A stretch of DNA of 64,000 nucleotides from Paenibacillus riograndensis SBR5 (lineage in GTDB: Bacteria > Bacillota > Bacilli > Paenibacillales > Paenibacillaceae), in contig NZ_LN831776.1 of the NCBI RefSeq assembly GCF_000981585.1, positions 2,805,001 through 2,869,000 on the forward strand. The letters are read 5' to 3'. The notes beneath the pieces were generated by a model, which saw nothing but the letters and a program-made list of their open reading frames with translations, did no database searches and was not told where the DNA came from. Below, one piece after another: positions 8,882 through 18,186 of the stretch; the stretch's first letter is position 1, and each line of letters begins with the position of its first letter. A program made the position numbers and the translations under genes.

Positions 8882-10414
8882 TTACTTCTGCTTGGCGTAC
8901 CATTCTGAAAATTGTTTCTGATATTCAGCGATGTATTTATCAATCCCCGCTGCTTTAAGCCTGTCCAGCGCTTTGGGGAAGGCGGTGTCATAATCGCTGA
9001 AGCCGCTGCCGATGGGTGCGAGGTATTCCGTGAATACGCCGTTCAGCTTCGTTTCTTCATTCTTGACCGGTGTATTGTCAAAATTGAAGCCGGCACCCTT
9101 GGAAATGATGGCCCCATCGTCCCAAGCCTTGTATTCAGCGATGAATTCATCCGGAACGGTGTTGTCGAAACGGATGAAGTTTTTGTTCATCAGCAGCCAG
9201 TCGGGGATCAGCGAATCGGTGTTTATTTTGGTCAGACGCCCGTTCTCGTCCACCGTATAATCGGTTCCCTTTATCCCGTAGGCGAACAAGTCGTACAGCT
9301 CCTGGTTTTTTTGCAGCAGATTAAAAAACATCACATAGCGCTCAGGGTCTTTGGCTGCGGTAGAGACGAAGAAGGCGGTGCTGTACGTGCCCCGGCTGAT
9401 TTTTGGCCGGCCGCTGCCAAGGAAATAATTGACCAGCTTGGCTTCAGGCACTGCTTGTGAAATCGTTGCCGCCCCTTCAAAAGGACGTGCCGCTGTACCG
9501 GCCCAGAACATCGCTTTGCCGGAGTTCCAGTCAGACTGCAGCTGCGGAACATTGGTGGCGGCATATTTCGGGATGATTCCTTTTTCATACCAGCCGCGCA
9601 TCAGGTTTGCATACTTCTTGAACTCCTCGGTTTCAAACCAGCTGATGATTTTATCATCTTTCGCAGACTCGTCCAGGGCAATAAAATCATTTTGCCAATA
9701 GAGGTTTTTGTCCGTGTAATCATATTGCAGAATCCGGCGGGCATCGGTGTTGGCGTACCCGATCAGTTCGGGATGAATGGCATGCACTTTATCATAGAAC
9801 TGCTCCAGTTCCTTCAGCGAGGTGACCTGCGTCATGCCGGCTTCCTCCAGCAGATCCTGTCTGACCAGCGCGCTGTAGAACTCTGCAGAATTCGGCTTAT
9901 TGCCGACCGGAATTGCATACTGCTTGCCATCTAGTTGAAAGGCCTTGAAGGAAGCCTCGTCTACATTTTTACTTAAATCGGCTGCTGCACTGACATAGGG
10001 GGTAAGATCGGCATAAAGCCCTTTTGCCACAGATTTCACCATGTAATTGGCATCCGTGTAGGTGGCGAAGTCCTCTCCCGTAGACAGCATCAGGTCGGTT
10101 TTGCCGCCGCCGTATTCTGTCCAAGGCAGAAAATGAAATTCAACCTCAGCGTTGATTTCTTTCTTGATTACGTCGTAGAACTCTGTCTTCGCCAGTTCCT
10201 TCATCCGGTTCGATTCATCCCCGTACAGCACAATTTTCAGTTTGGCGGGAGCCAATGGGCTGCCGTCTTTACTGCCGTTATCCGTAACGGAAGGTGTACC
10301 TTCATTTCCGCTTCCGGAACTAGGGGCAGCGCTTTCATTGTTTCCCTGAGAACAGCCGCCTACCAGGAAACCTGCTGCCAGGAGCAAACTTAACCAACCT
10401 TTTTTCTTTTTCAT
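8882..10414 (-). CDS. ABC transporter substrate-binding lipoprotein, YtcQ/LipO type
   Basis: A 510-residue lipoprotein (signal ending LVGGCSQG, then a Ser/Gly-rich linker) of the long extracellular solute-binding family that partners with LplB/LplC-type permeases. The mature part begins KLKIVLYGDES and contains WTEYGGGKTDLMLSTGEDFA, typical of this family. The GGAGGG ribosome-binding site is 6 bases before ATG. It is last in an operon behind two permease genes, with a 139-bp gap. No ATPase gene is present; systems of this type usually share the MsmX ATPase. The ligand is probably an oligosaccharide. Confidence 0.92.
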   Translation of the reverse strand: MKKKKGWLSLLLAAGFLVGGCSQGNNESAAPSSGSGNEGTPSVTDNGSKDGSPLAPAKLKIVLYGDESNRMKELAKTEFYDVIKKEINAEVEFHFLPWTEYGGGKTDLMLSTGEDFATYTDANYMVKSVAKGLYADLTPYVSAAADLSKNVDEASFKAFQLDGKQYAIPVGNKPNSAEFYSALVRQDLLEEAGMTQVTSLKELEQFYDKVHAIHPELIGYANTDARRILQYDYTDKNLYWQNDFIALDESAKDDKIISWFETEEFKKYANLMRGWYEKGIIPKYAATNVPQLQSDWNSGKAMFWAGTAARPFEGAATISQAVPEAKLVNYFLGSGRPKISRGTYSTAFFVSTAAKDPERYVMFFNLLQKNQELYDLFAYGIKGTDYTVDENGRLTKINTDSLIPDWLLMNKNFIRFDNTVPDEFIAEYKAWDDGAIISKGAGFNFDNTPVKNEETKLNGVFTEYLAPIGSGFSDYDTAFPKALDRLKAAGIDKYIAEYQKQFSEWYAKQK

Positions 10415-10553
10415 GATGAACCCTCCTGAATAGAATCATAATGTTTGAGGCATCTATTGCAAAGGTCGTGCTCCCTTAAGTCTTATTGTACATCAAGGTG
10501 CAGGGGAGCATAAACCCGGTGCAACCGGACATGACAGGGCATTTTGCCGGGAA

Positions 10554-11438
10554 TTAGCCTTTGACCGAACCCACGATAATGCCTTTGACAAAAAAACGCT
10601 GGAGAAAAGGATATAATATGGCGATTGGCAGCACGGTCAGGCAGGTCATCGCCATTTTGGCTGTCTCCAGCGGCGGTGCGATGATAGCTCCACCGACCTG
10701 AGCCGCATTGCCGGAGGCCAGGAACTGGATGTTTGCCATCATGTTGTACATTAAATATTGGATCGTATAGAGCTTCTGATCCGTTACCAGCATTAGCGGC
10801 AGATAAAAATCATTCCAGAACTGCAGCGCGTAAAAAAGCGAGATTGTGACCAGTCCGACCCGGCCCAGCGGAATCATAATGCTGAAGAAGATCCGCAGAT
10901 GTCCGGCACCGTCGATTTGCGCAGATTCCACGATTTCATGCGGGATGCTGCGGAAATAGTTGGCCATAAGAAACATCAGAAAAACACTTAGCACATAAGG
11001 GATGAACAGGCCGATAAGCGTATCGCCCAAATGATAATATTTGGTGCTGAGCAGATACCATGGCAGCGTTCCTCCGCTGAACAACATCGTGAAATAGGCG
11101 AAGAAGGCAAAGAAATTTTTGAGCCGGAAGCTTTTAACAGATATGACATAGGCATAAGCGGTGGTCACCAGTACGGCCGACACGGTGCCGAGCACCGTAA
11201 CGATCACCGACATGGAATATGCCCGCAGAATCTGCTGCGCCTTGGAGCCAAACAGGAATTCATACGTTTCAAAGGTGAAGCCTCTGGGCCAGAACGAATA
11301 TCCTTCCGCAGCGATTCGGGATTCGGTGGATAATGAGCCGGATACGGCCAGAATAAACGGCACCAGACAGATGGCTGAAAATATAGCTATACAGCAATAA
11401 AAGAAAATGAGCAGGCCTTTGTTTTCGGTAGTTTGCAT
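10554..11438 (-). CDS. Carbohydrate ABC transporter permease, LplC/YtcP type
   Basis: A 294-residue membrane permease with six predicted helices of the MalG class. The EAA-type loop that contacts the ATPase is visible as VESAQIDGAGHLRIFFSIMIPLG. The C-terminus QRFFVKGIIVGSVKG is characteristic of this subfamily. It lies 12 bp behind the other permease gene in the same operon. Confidence 0.94.
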   Translation of the reverse strand: MQTTENKGLLIFFYCCIAIFSAICLVPFILAVSGSLSTESRIAAEGYSFWPRGFTFETYEFLFGSKAQQILRAYSMSVIVTVLGTVSAVLVTTAYAYVISVKSFRLKNFFAFFAYFTMLFSGGTLPWYLLSTKYYHLGDTLIGLFIPYVLSVFLMFLMANYFRSIPHEIVESAQIDGAGHLRIFFSIMIPLGRVGLVTISLFYALQFWNDFYLPLMLVTDQKLYTIQYLMYNMMANIQFLASGNAAQVGGAIIAPPLETAKMAMTCLTVLPIAILYPFLQRFFVKGIIVGSVKG

Positions 11439-11450
11439 CTTATCAGTCTC

Positions 11451-12431
11451 CTAGAATAGTTTGCTGTCTTTGTCATACCAGCCGGCCAGCTTGTTGGCCA
11501 CCAGAACCAGAAGGAAGCCAAAGACGGATTGATAGAGCGTGATGGCTGAAGCAAAGCCGAATTCTCCGGAACGGATGGCTGTGCGGTATACATACACATC
11601 GATAATGTCGGTAGTCGGCAGAAGCAGCGGATTCAGGAAGGTTACTCCCATAATCATGCTGAGATCGCCTTTCAGCATGCCCCCGATGCCCAGCAGTGTC
11701 ATTAGGATGATCGACGGAATAAGCATTGGCACCGTAATCCTGGTAATAATCTGCCATCTGGAGGCACCGTCGATTTTTGCGGCTTCATAATAGGAAGTGT
11801 CGATGCCTTGCAGGACAGCATAATAGATGATGGCGCCGTAGCCGGCGCTTTTCCAGATATTCGCCAGCACCAGAATGATGACGAACAGCCAAGGGCTGGA
11901 ATACCAGTCGACCTGGGAGATGCCGAGCGTTTGGAGCAGCTGGTTCATAATGCCTTTGTCGTAATCCAGCAGGGAGAACAGAATAGCCCCGATAATAATC
12001 CAAGAAATAAAGTACGGAAAAAACATGACGCTCTGCGTGATTTTGATAAACCATTTGCTGCGCAGCTCGTTCAGGATAATGGCGATCGCCACTGAAAAAA
12101 ACGTGCCGGTCAGCATATATAGCGCATTTAGCATGACCGTGTTGCGTGTAGCCCTGAGAGAGTCTTCCATGCTGGAGAAGAAAAACTCGAAGTTGGAGAA
12201 GCCGGCCCACGGGCTGCCGAAGATTCCGTCGTTGAAGTTGTAATTCTTAAAGACAAGAATCAGACCGCTCATCGGCAGATAAGCAAAAAGAATCAGAATG
12301 ACGATCCCCGGAAGAGCGAGCAGGTATAGTGTGCTGTCCTTCTTTAGGGATTTACGGAAGCTTTTGGCTCTGGCCGTCCTGATTCCCGGACTTAGCCGTC
12401 CCTGTGTTTCCGGTGTAGCCTCTTGCATCAT
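11451..12431 (-). CDS. Carbohydrate ABC transporter permease, LplB type
   Basis: A 326-residue MalF-class permease, first gene of the importer operon. A basic N-terminus is followed by six membrane helices; the EAA loop reads YYEAAKIDGASRWQIITRITVP. FFPYFISWII and NPLLLPTTDIIDVYVYR match the LplB subfamily. ATG follows GGAG at 10 bases. A perfect catabolite-repression site lies about 90 bp upstream, so the importer is probably shut off by CcpA when preferred sugars are present. Confidence 0.94.
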   Translation of the reverse strand: MMQEATPETQGRLSPGIRTARAKSFRKSLKKDSTLYLLALPGIVILILFAYLPMSGLILVFKNYNFNDGIFGSPWAGFSNFEFFFSSMEDSLRATRNTVMLNALYMLTGTFFSVAIAIILNELRSKWFIKITQSVMFFPYFISWIIIGAILFSLLDYDKGIMNQLLQTLGISQVDWYSSPWLFVIILVLANIWKSAGYGAIIYYAVLQGIDTSYYEAAKIDGASRWQIITRITVPMLIPSIILMTLLGIGGMLKGDLSMIMGVTFLNPLLLPTTDIIDVYVYRTAIRSGEFGFASAITLYQSVFGFLLVLVANKLAGWYDKDSKLF

Positions 12432-12518
12432 TAACAGTCCACTCCTTTATATAGCGTTGTCATTTCTGTTCCTTGTTTCAGGAGAACGCTTTACAGGCAA
12501 ATCATAAATCGGCCTGGA

Positions 12519-12533
12519 ATGTAAACGCTATCA
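12519..12533. promoter_or_regulatory. Catabolite-responsive element (cre) before the importer operon
   Basis: ATGTAAACGCTATCA matches the cre consensus WTGNAANCGNWNNCW at every position. It lies in the upstream region of the permease operon on the minus strand. CcpA control is inferred from this match. Confidence 0.8.
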
Positions 12534-12679
12534 TAATAAACGAAAAAAAGTTAAAAAAGCGGAAAAGGACGGTTTAAAAAAACGGGAAAGACATCACTTT
12601 TTTGTTCTTTAGGCGTGAAAAAGCCTTATTTAAGGGGGGATTGCACAGAATATGCGGGGTGAAGGGGTTTCATTATATG

Positions 12680-12893
12680 TTTTGGGGAAGCGACTTACCC
12701 CTAATTTAATTGTATTAGGAAATTATACAGTGTAAAAAAACGTGGATATCTTGGAAGCCTCAGTGGATATAAGCGATGCAGAAGAATTGGGCTCCACAGG
12801 AGGGATTGGGCTCCATTCGCAGACTGATGCGGACCGAGGAGCCCTTATTTTGCCAAAAACCTTGCTTTTTCAGCAGTTGCGGACTCAGGAGCC
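12680..12893. repeat. Intergenic repeat A, copy 2, left part
   Basis: Close to copy 1 up to the middle of the second direct core, where the sequence breaks at GGAGCC into a group II intron. It contains the small TATACA hairpin and the first direct core, plus a short internal duplication of the GGATTGGGCTCCA segment not seen in copy 1. Confidence 0.85.
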
Positions 12894-13410
12894 GTGAGCG
12901 ACCGAGCTAGGTTGCATGGTTTAGCGGGTGTGAACCCCGCTTGGTAAGATGGAAGCCACATCACCAATACCGAGTCTTGGGCTGTCTGCAGTAACGCAGA
13001 GTGCTAAGCGTAGACAGGAAGGTAGTAGGCCTGAAAGTGATAGAGCTCCGAAAAGGAGTACGTTGGGAAGGCCGACGGTTTACGGCTACTGGAAGGCAAC
13101 ATGTGATCACGCGGAAAAAAAATGGCGAGTGTGACCACGCTTCCCCGGAGTCAGAGAGCCAGGCATGCTGACCAATGACCATGCAGCAACTCGGGAGACC
13201 CTGCGGCTCTTTCGCGACGGAGTACTATTTAGGAAAAAGTGCGAGAGTATGCCTGCCAACCGATCAAAAGGAAGAAAGGCAAATGGTGCGCAGGGAGTCG
13301 GACCGACTCGTAGTACCGAAGAAACCGGGTAATGCTGGTGGAGGGAAGGAGAAGGCAGGAAACCGATCTGAGAGAGGGAAACATCGACTACACACGGAGG
13401 TAGAGAAGCG

Positions 13411-14745
13411 ATGGATACGAAACTATCCAGAATAGCAGAAGTAGCAAGAAACCGACCGAAAGAGCGGATGACATCACTGGTCCATCTGTTAGATAAACAG
13501 AGGCTATGGGATTGTCATCTGGAGATGCAAGGAGATAAAGCGGCAGGAGTGGACGGTGTAACGAAAGCCGAATACGAAAGAGAGCTGGAGTCCAATCTGG
13601 AAGACCTCCTCTCGCGTATGAAGCGGCAGGCGTACAAACCGAAACCATCAAGGCGGACGTACATTCCGAAGGAAAACGGCAACAAACGCCCGCTCGGCAT
13701 TCCCTCCTACGAAGACAAGCTCGTCCAGAAAGCCATGAGCCAGATATTGAACGCGATTTATGAAGAGAAGTTCTTACCCTGCTCCTACGGGTTTCGACCC
13801 GGAAGAAGCCAACACCAAGCCTTGCAGGCACTAGATCGACTTATCATGAAACAAGGCGTGCGCTACATTGTGGATGTAGACATTAAGGGATTCTTCAACT
13901 ATGTCGATCATGAATGGCTTAGACAATTTCTGGAACATGACATCGCAGACCCAAACTTCTTGCGACTCATCGGGCGCTTCTTGAAAGGTGGCGTAATGGA
14001 AGAAGGGTTCTACCAAGAAACAGAGGAAGGCACGCCGCAGGGTGGCAATCTGTCTCCCCTACTTGGGAATGTGTACCTCCACTATGTGTTAGACCTGTGG
14101 TTCGAGATCGAAATCAAGGGGAAGCGATGCCGGGGAAAAGCAGGGATGGTGAGGTTTGCTGATGATTTTGTGTGTGGCTTTGAGCGGGAAGAAGAGGCGA
14201 AGGCGTTCTACGAGGCACTGGAGGAGCGAATGGGAAAGTTCAATCTGACGATTGCGGAAGAGAAAACGAAGCTGATTCGTTTCGGATATGGTGCGGAAGT
14301 GGACTGTAAACGAGCCGGGTTGACCAAGCCGGCGACCTTCGACTTCCTGGGGTTCCGCCACATCTGGGGTAGAGGGAAAAGCGGAAAGTACCGACTCCTA
14401 CGCAAAACAAGTCCAAAGAAGTTTCGACTGCGGGTAAAGGAGATTACGCAGTGGGCTCGTCAGAACCGACACCAGCCGGAGGGGATGTTCGTGGACAGCG
14501 TACGGAGGAAACTAAGAGGTCATTACCAATACTATGGCGTGTCAGACAACTGGCACGGGATCTCCCGCTACTACAGTCTGGTGTTAAATGCGATATGGAA
14601 ATGGCGTAACCGACGGAGTCAGAAACGAACATTCACGCTGGAGAAGTTCAAAGCCTTCCTCGCACGAAATCCGCTGCCAAAGCCTCGCATCACGGTCAAC
14701 TTGTATGCAACTGTGAATGGTAACTTGAAGAGCCGTATGCCTTAA
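13411..14745 (+). CDS. ltrA: Group II intron reverse transcriptase/maturase
   Basis: A 444-residue intron-encoded protein that helps the intron splice and copies it into new sites. Reverse-transcriptase blocks in order: KPKPSRRTYIPKENG(N)KRPLGIP, YGFRPGRS, VDVDIKGFFNYVDH, GTPQGGNLSPLLGN, the catalytic box VRFADDFV, and TFDFLGF. The maturase (X) region follows, with KLRGHYQYYGVSDN and RYYSLVLNAIWKWRNRRS. There is no HNH endonuclease domain after it. The last residues (KSRMP) are read from the start of domain V. ATG follows GGAGG 12 bases upstream. All catalytic boxes look intact, so the intron may be active. Confidence 0.95.
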   Translation: MDTKLSRIAEVARNRPKERMTSLVHLLDKQRLWDCHLEMQGDKAAGVDGVTKAEYERELESNLEDLLSRMKRQAYKPKPSRRTYIPKENGNKRPLGIPSYEDKLVQKAMSQILNAIYEEKFLPCSYGFRPGRSQHQALQALDRLIMKQGVRYIVDVDIKGFFNYVDHEWLRQFLEHDIADPNFLRLIGRFLKGGVMEEGFYQETEEGTPQGGNLSPLLGNVYLHYVLDLWFEIEIKGKRCRGKAGMVRFADDFVCGFEREEEAKAFYEALEERMGKFNLTIAEEKTKLIRFGYGAEVDCKRAGLTKPATFDFLGFRHIWGRGKSGKYRLLRKTSPKKFRLRVKEITQWARQNRHQPEGMFVDSVRRKLRGHYQYYGVSDNWHGISRYYSLVLNAIWKWRNRRSQKRTFTLEKFKAFLARNPLPKPRITVNLYATVNGNLKSRMP

Positions 14746-14763
14746 TTGGGCACGTACGGATCT
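14730..14763 (+). other. Group II intron domain V (catalytic hairpin)
   Basis: A 34-base hairpin with arms GAGCCGTA and TACGGATC and the invariant AGC triad near its 5' end. This is the catalytic core element and the best RNA-level proof of a group II intron. Confidence 0.88.
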
Positions 14764-14816
14764 GTGAGGGGTAAGGGGGGCAATCCGGGATAGGAAAGCG
14801 CCCCCGCCTACTCGAC

Positions 14817-15190
14817 TAGTTCGTTCGATGGAGCCTGGGATAAAGGGGAAAGGGACAAATAAAGGCATCTGAGTCCGTTAACCCGCAGAATAGACGAATC
14901 TTCTATCAATAACGGCTTTCCGGTCCGCAACGGTTGCACATCGAGCGTGAAGGAAGCTCACCGTGTCCGCAGAATGACCCACATAATAATCATACGGCCC
15001 CCAATGCATGTCCAAACTGACTTCTGGGCAAGCGTTGTGCATGTGGCATAACAATATGAGCTATACAATATGAGCTCTATGCAGTCAAAGGACGCTAAGA
15101 CTGCCTATCATACAACGATCCGTCGTCAGCATGCCCCGTTGATTTTGGAGCGGCGTGGGATAAATTATGCAGGAAGTTGGGGATAAACAC
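14817..15190. repeat. Intergenic repeat A, copy 2, right part
   Basis: It resumes at TTCGTTCGATGGAGCC and carries the two inverted cores (one diverged), then the CGTCAGCATGCCCCGTTGAT segment also seen at 4118 and 62570. About 100 bp near 14960-15110 are not present in the other copies. Confidence 0.75.
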
Positions 15191-15194
15191 CTTT

Positions 15195-15365
15195 GGACGA
15201 ATTTCTAACAAATAGCGGCAGAAATGCCGTTGTTGAAGAGCCGAAGGCTGGTTTGGCCATAAATAACGGTAGAAATACCGTTGTTAGAGTGGCGAAGGTC
15301 GGTTTGGCCATAAATAGCGGCAGATATACCGTTCTTGAAGCGGCGGGGTCGGTTTGGCCATATCC
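15195..15365. repeat. Tandem array of three 51-bp hairpin units
   Basis: Three units each carry a palindrome of the type CGGCAGAAATGCCG followed by TTGTT and ending in GGTTTGGCCA. Successive palindromes lie 51 bp apart. The array occupies the place of the single unit in the first composite repeat at 4192. A 100-codon frame runs through it only because 51 is divisible by three; I do not treat it as a gene. Confidence 0.8.
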
Positions 15366-15436
15366 TGAAAACTATAAAGCTGAGGAATCAGCCGCTCTAG
15401 ATTTCCTCATTCCAACTAGCGCTTGCTCCCCGGCTT

Positions 15437-15727
15437 CTTCGCAAGCGCTAGTTGGAAAAAGGGAACTTATTTTTCCGAAAATTAAGAAATCCTGAGCTTT
15501 AAGTGGAAAAAGTAAACTTAATTGGGCAACTTTTCTTGAACAATGGCGAAATGGGCTGAATTAGTGTCCCTTTTTCCACTTCATCTGCACGAGGATAAGG
15601 TATTCCGGCAAATTAGTTAACCTTTTTCCACTTAAAGAGTTGCCGTAGGATTAATGGGGTAGCGTTCTCCAAGAACGTTAGAACAAAGACGGCTGCGCTA
15701 TCCCGTGGAGGATGGCACAGCCGTTTT
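15437..15727. repeat. Intergenic repeat B, copy 2
   Basis: Nearly the same as 4305-4592, including both direct cores, both inverted cores and the terminal ACGGCTG/CAGCCGT hairpin with T run. Together with repeat A copy 2 it makes a second composite repeat in the same orientation as the first. Confidence 0.85.
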
Positions 15728-15751
15728 GGTTCCTTGCTTATTGCGCGGCAA

Positions 15752-17986
15752 TCAGGAAGATTCCTGTTTCTGCAGAATATGATTCATTCTCCATTTGGAG
15801 GGCGTAATCCCAAAACGCTTTTTAAACTGGGTTGTAAAATAGGTGCTGCTATTATAGCCCACTTTCTCGGCAATTTCCCGGATATCCAAGTCAAGCTCAG
15901 TGACTAATAACATCTGTGCCTGCTCCAGGCGCAGCAGGTTAACGAAATCGGGGAAGCTGCAGTTTACCTCGTCGGCAATCAGCCTGCTGAGATAAGCGGG
16001 ACTTAGCGAGAGCTTGTCGGCAAGCGCATTAAGGGAGAGTCTGGAGTCGTCATAATGATCTCTGATGTAACAAATGGCTTCGACAGCAATACTCTTGGTT
16101 TGTACAGCGCTCATGCTGGCAATCCGCTTGAGGGCGGTATAACAGCTGTCCACAATCCAATGCAGCAGCTTATCATAGCTTTGGAGCTGCCAGATGCGCT
16201 GGTAATTATCGAGAAAGCCGGATTGCTGAACGTCTGCATTAAGCTCAGCCGTGCGGCTGAGCTCAAAGGCCAGCCTCGCCAAAGCGATGGTGGCTGACTC
16301 GGCGCGGTAACTGCAGGCTACGGCCAGCAATCGTTCGACCGCCTGCGGAATATGGCCCGAAAGCTCCGTCTGCCTAACGGCTTGCAGCACCGGTTCAAGG
16401 GCGCTGTCAGGCATGGGGCTGCTGTTGAGATGGATGGTATCATCCGCAAAGATGATGTTCTGCTGTACATGAAATTTAATATACTGCAGACTGTCCGCAG
16501 CCTCGTTGTATTTGGCCCTCAGCAGGTGTAAGTCATCCGTCAGTCCGCTGATTCCTAAGGCGCAGCTGACATCTGAGTGCTGAAGCCGGGCTGCAATGTC
16601 CTCCCATTTGCCGCGGAACAAGGCGTAATCGTCGAAGCTGCCGCTTCTCAGCTCACTTAGAATCAGCACAGCAGTTCCCTGATGCGGACGGAAGGATTGA
16701 ACGGCCGCTAGTTCGGAGAAGGCCAGTTCAATCTGCTCAATGCCCTCCCCGAAGGTCTGCCCGGAGCCTTCAGATTGTCCGGACTCCAGCAAAGTTAGTA
16801 CGCATACGCAATATGCTCCCCCGGAAGCGGCTATGCTCATCATCGGCGTACTGCTGTTCTCCGGGGTTCCCCGGGGGGACAGCAGCCATCGCATCAAGGC
16901 GCTGTCATCGCTCTCTTTCTTGAGCTGCTCCAGCTTTACGCCAATCTGCTCCAGTTCCTGGCTCACGGTATCGAAATCGCCGCCTGTCTTAAGCGCCTCT
17001 TCATTGCCGGACAGATGAACGATATTGCCGAACAGCCGGCCAATCGGCTTGTACATCCGCCGCGAGATCAGGTTGGCGGTTAGGGCAGCGGCAATAATCA
17101 ATGCTAAGCACAGGCCGGTCATCAGGGTGCGGGCATTGGAGATATCGCGGATGCTGTCCTTGTAGGAAGTCTCCGACACAAACCATAGCTTGTCCGCAGC
17201 AGAATATACATAGGTAATCAGCTGCGGCTCTCCGCTCCCCCTGTAGACAAAGGAGCCTCTTTCCGGGGAGGAAGCCACTACCTGCTTCAGCATGTCCTCT
17301 TCCAGCGGGGTACCGGATAGTGCACTGTGCATGAGCACGGATGCGTTTCCGTCCAGCACCGCGTAACGGGTGATTTCTCCCTCTTTTTGAGTGAACAGAT
17401 TGTTCTGCAGCTTGCCCAGATTGACGGTCAGTGCTACCGCCCCGTAATATTCACTGTCCGCAAACGCCCGGTCGTTATAGAACACGGTGAGCAGAGTGAT
17501 TGGGGTACCGTTGTTTAAGGTTGCCTTCCATAGAAACGGTGACTCCACAATCACATTATTCCGCATCCGCGAGAACAGCTCCAGCTTGGATTCCGGGCTT
17601 AGCGGCAGGTTCTCAAACATCGCAACAGGTTCATTTACCCCCATGATGTAGGCGTTCTCCATATACTGGTTAACAACCAGCGCCCCGCGGATTTGGCTTA
17701 AGGCACTGTACAACTGGTCGCTCCAGCTCGTGTCTCCGTTCATCATGAGCGCGTTGATGTTCGGATTCCTATAGAAGTCCATAGCGTAATTCTGGACAAT
17801 CTCTTTATAATTTATAAAAACGGTTTCAGTATTCACCAGCACATTCTGATTCGCCTTGTTGACGTTGTCTATCGTAATATTCCGGTACCAATAAAAGATC
17901 ACAACAGCCAGCACAAGAATGCAGCAGACTGAAATTGCGGTCAGGCTCATAAAAAAGCGGGTGTATAATTTCTTTCTTTTTCCCAA
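15752..17986 (-). CDS. Membrane-anchored AraC-family regulator with extracellular sensor
   Basis: A 744-residue one-component regulator. A basic N-terminus and a membrane helix at about residues 10-32 are followed by a 250-residue extracellular sensor, a second helix near 290-312, a HAMP-like linker (RRMYKPIGRLFGNI), a long cytoplasmic part, and a C-terminal AraC DNA-binding domain with two helix-turn-helix motifs (LSLNALADKLSLSPAYLSRL; IREIAEKVGYNSSTYFTTQF). TTG at 17986 is the likely start since AAGGGG lies 8 bases before it; GTG at 17995 is too close to that site. It is divergent from the xylosidase gene 200 bp away, so it probably controls the pectin/hemicellulose cluster. Confidence 0.9.
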   Translation of the reverse strand: MGKRKKLYTRFFMSLTAISVCCILVLAVVIFYWYRNITIDNVNKANQNVLVNTETVFINYKEIVQNYAMDFYRNPNINALMMNGDTSWSDQLYSALSQIRGALVVNQYMENAYIMGVNEPVAMFENLPLSPESKLELFSRMRNNVIVESPFLWKATLNNGTPITLLTVFYNDRAFADSEYYGAVALTVNLGKLQNNLFTQKEGEITRYAVLDGNASVLMHSALSGTPLEEDMLKQVVASSPERGSFVYRGSGEPQLITYVYSAADKLWFVSETSYKDSIRDISNARTLMTGLCLALIIAAALTANLISRRMYKPIGRLFGNIVHLSGNEEALKTGGDFDTVSQELEQIGVKLEQLKKESDDSALMRWLLSPRGTPENSSTPMMSIAASGGAYCVCVLTLLESGQSEGSGQTFGEGIEQIELAFSELAAVQSFRPHQGTAVLILSELRSGSFDDYALFRGKWEDIAARLQHSDVSCALGISGLTDDLHLLRAKYNEAADSLQYIKFHVQQNIIFADDTIHLNSSPMPDSALEPVLQAVRQTELSGHIPQAVERLLAVACSYRAESATIALARLAFELSRTAELNADVQQSGFLDNYQRIWQLQSYDKLLHWIVDSCYTALKRIASMSAVQTKSIAVEAICYIRDHYDDSRLSLNALADKLSLSPAYLSRLIADEVNCSFPDFVNLLRLEQAQMLLVTELDLDIREIAEKVGYNSSTYFTTQFKKRFGITPSKWRMNHILQKQESS

Positions 17987-18186
17987 GCTGCTCACCCCTT
18001 AAGGTAAATCTGTTACCCCCATTCTAGAGGGAAAAGCCATTCGCTGACAAGGAGTGAAATATCGGCAATATAGCATGAAAGTATAAAAACGAAGAAATAG
18101 AACATAGAAAATACAAGAAAGTTAAACATATACAAACTATAATTGGTGGTGCTTACATTTGAATTGTTTTGAGGAGGACTACTGCA
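17987..18186. promoter_or_regulatory. Divergent control region between AraC-type sensor and GH43 gene
   Basis: A 200-bp intergenic region, AT-rich on the right. A perfect -10 hexamer TATAAT lies at 18138-18143, pointing to the GH43 gene, but there is no good -35 hexamer, which is common for promoters that need an activator such as an AraC protein. Activation is inferred. Confidence 0.45.

Larger units (their letters stand above)
12894..14816 (+). mobile_element. Group II intron encoding a reverse transcriptase
   Basis: About 1.92 kb starting GTGAGCGACC, with a structured 5' region, a reverse-transcriptase/maturase frame at 13411-14745, and a canonical domain V at 14730-14762 followed by a GC-rich domain VI-like hairpin. 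It interrupts repeat A inside the second core, which is intact in copies 1, 3 and 4. Comparison with these puts the 5' edge at GGAGCC/GTGAG and the 3' edge near CGACTAG/TTCGTTCG; about six bases of the empty site (GTTATA) are replaced, so the exact 3' edge is uncertain by several bases. Confidence 0.9.

Noticed and set aside
12949..13435. Short plus-strand frames before the reverse transcriptase
   Set aside because: They lie in the structured 5' RNA of the group II intron; no ribosome-binding sites and no protein features.
15193..15495. A 100-codon frame across the hairpin array and repeat B
   Set aside because: It runs through two separate non-coding repeats and has no ribosome-binding site.
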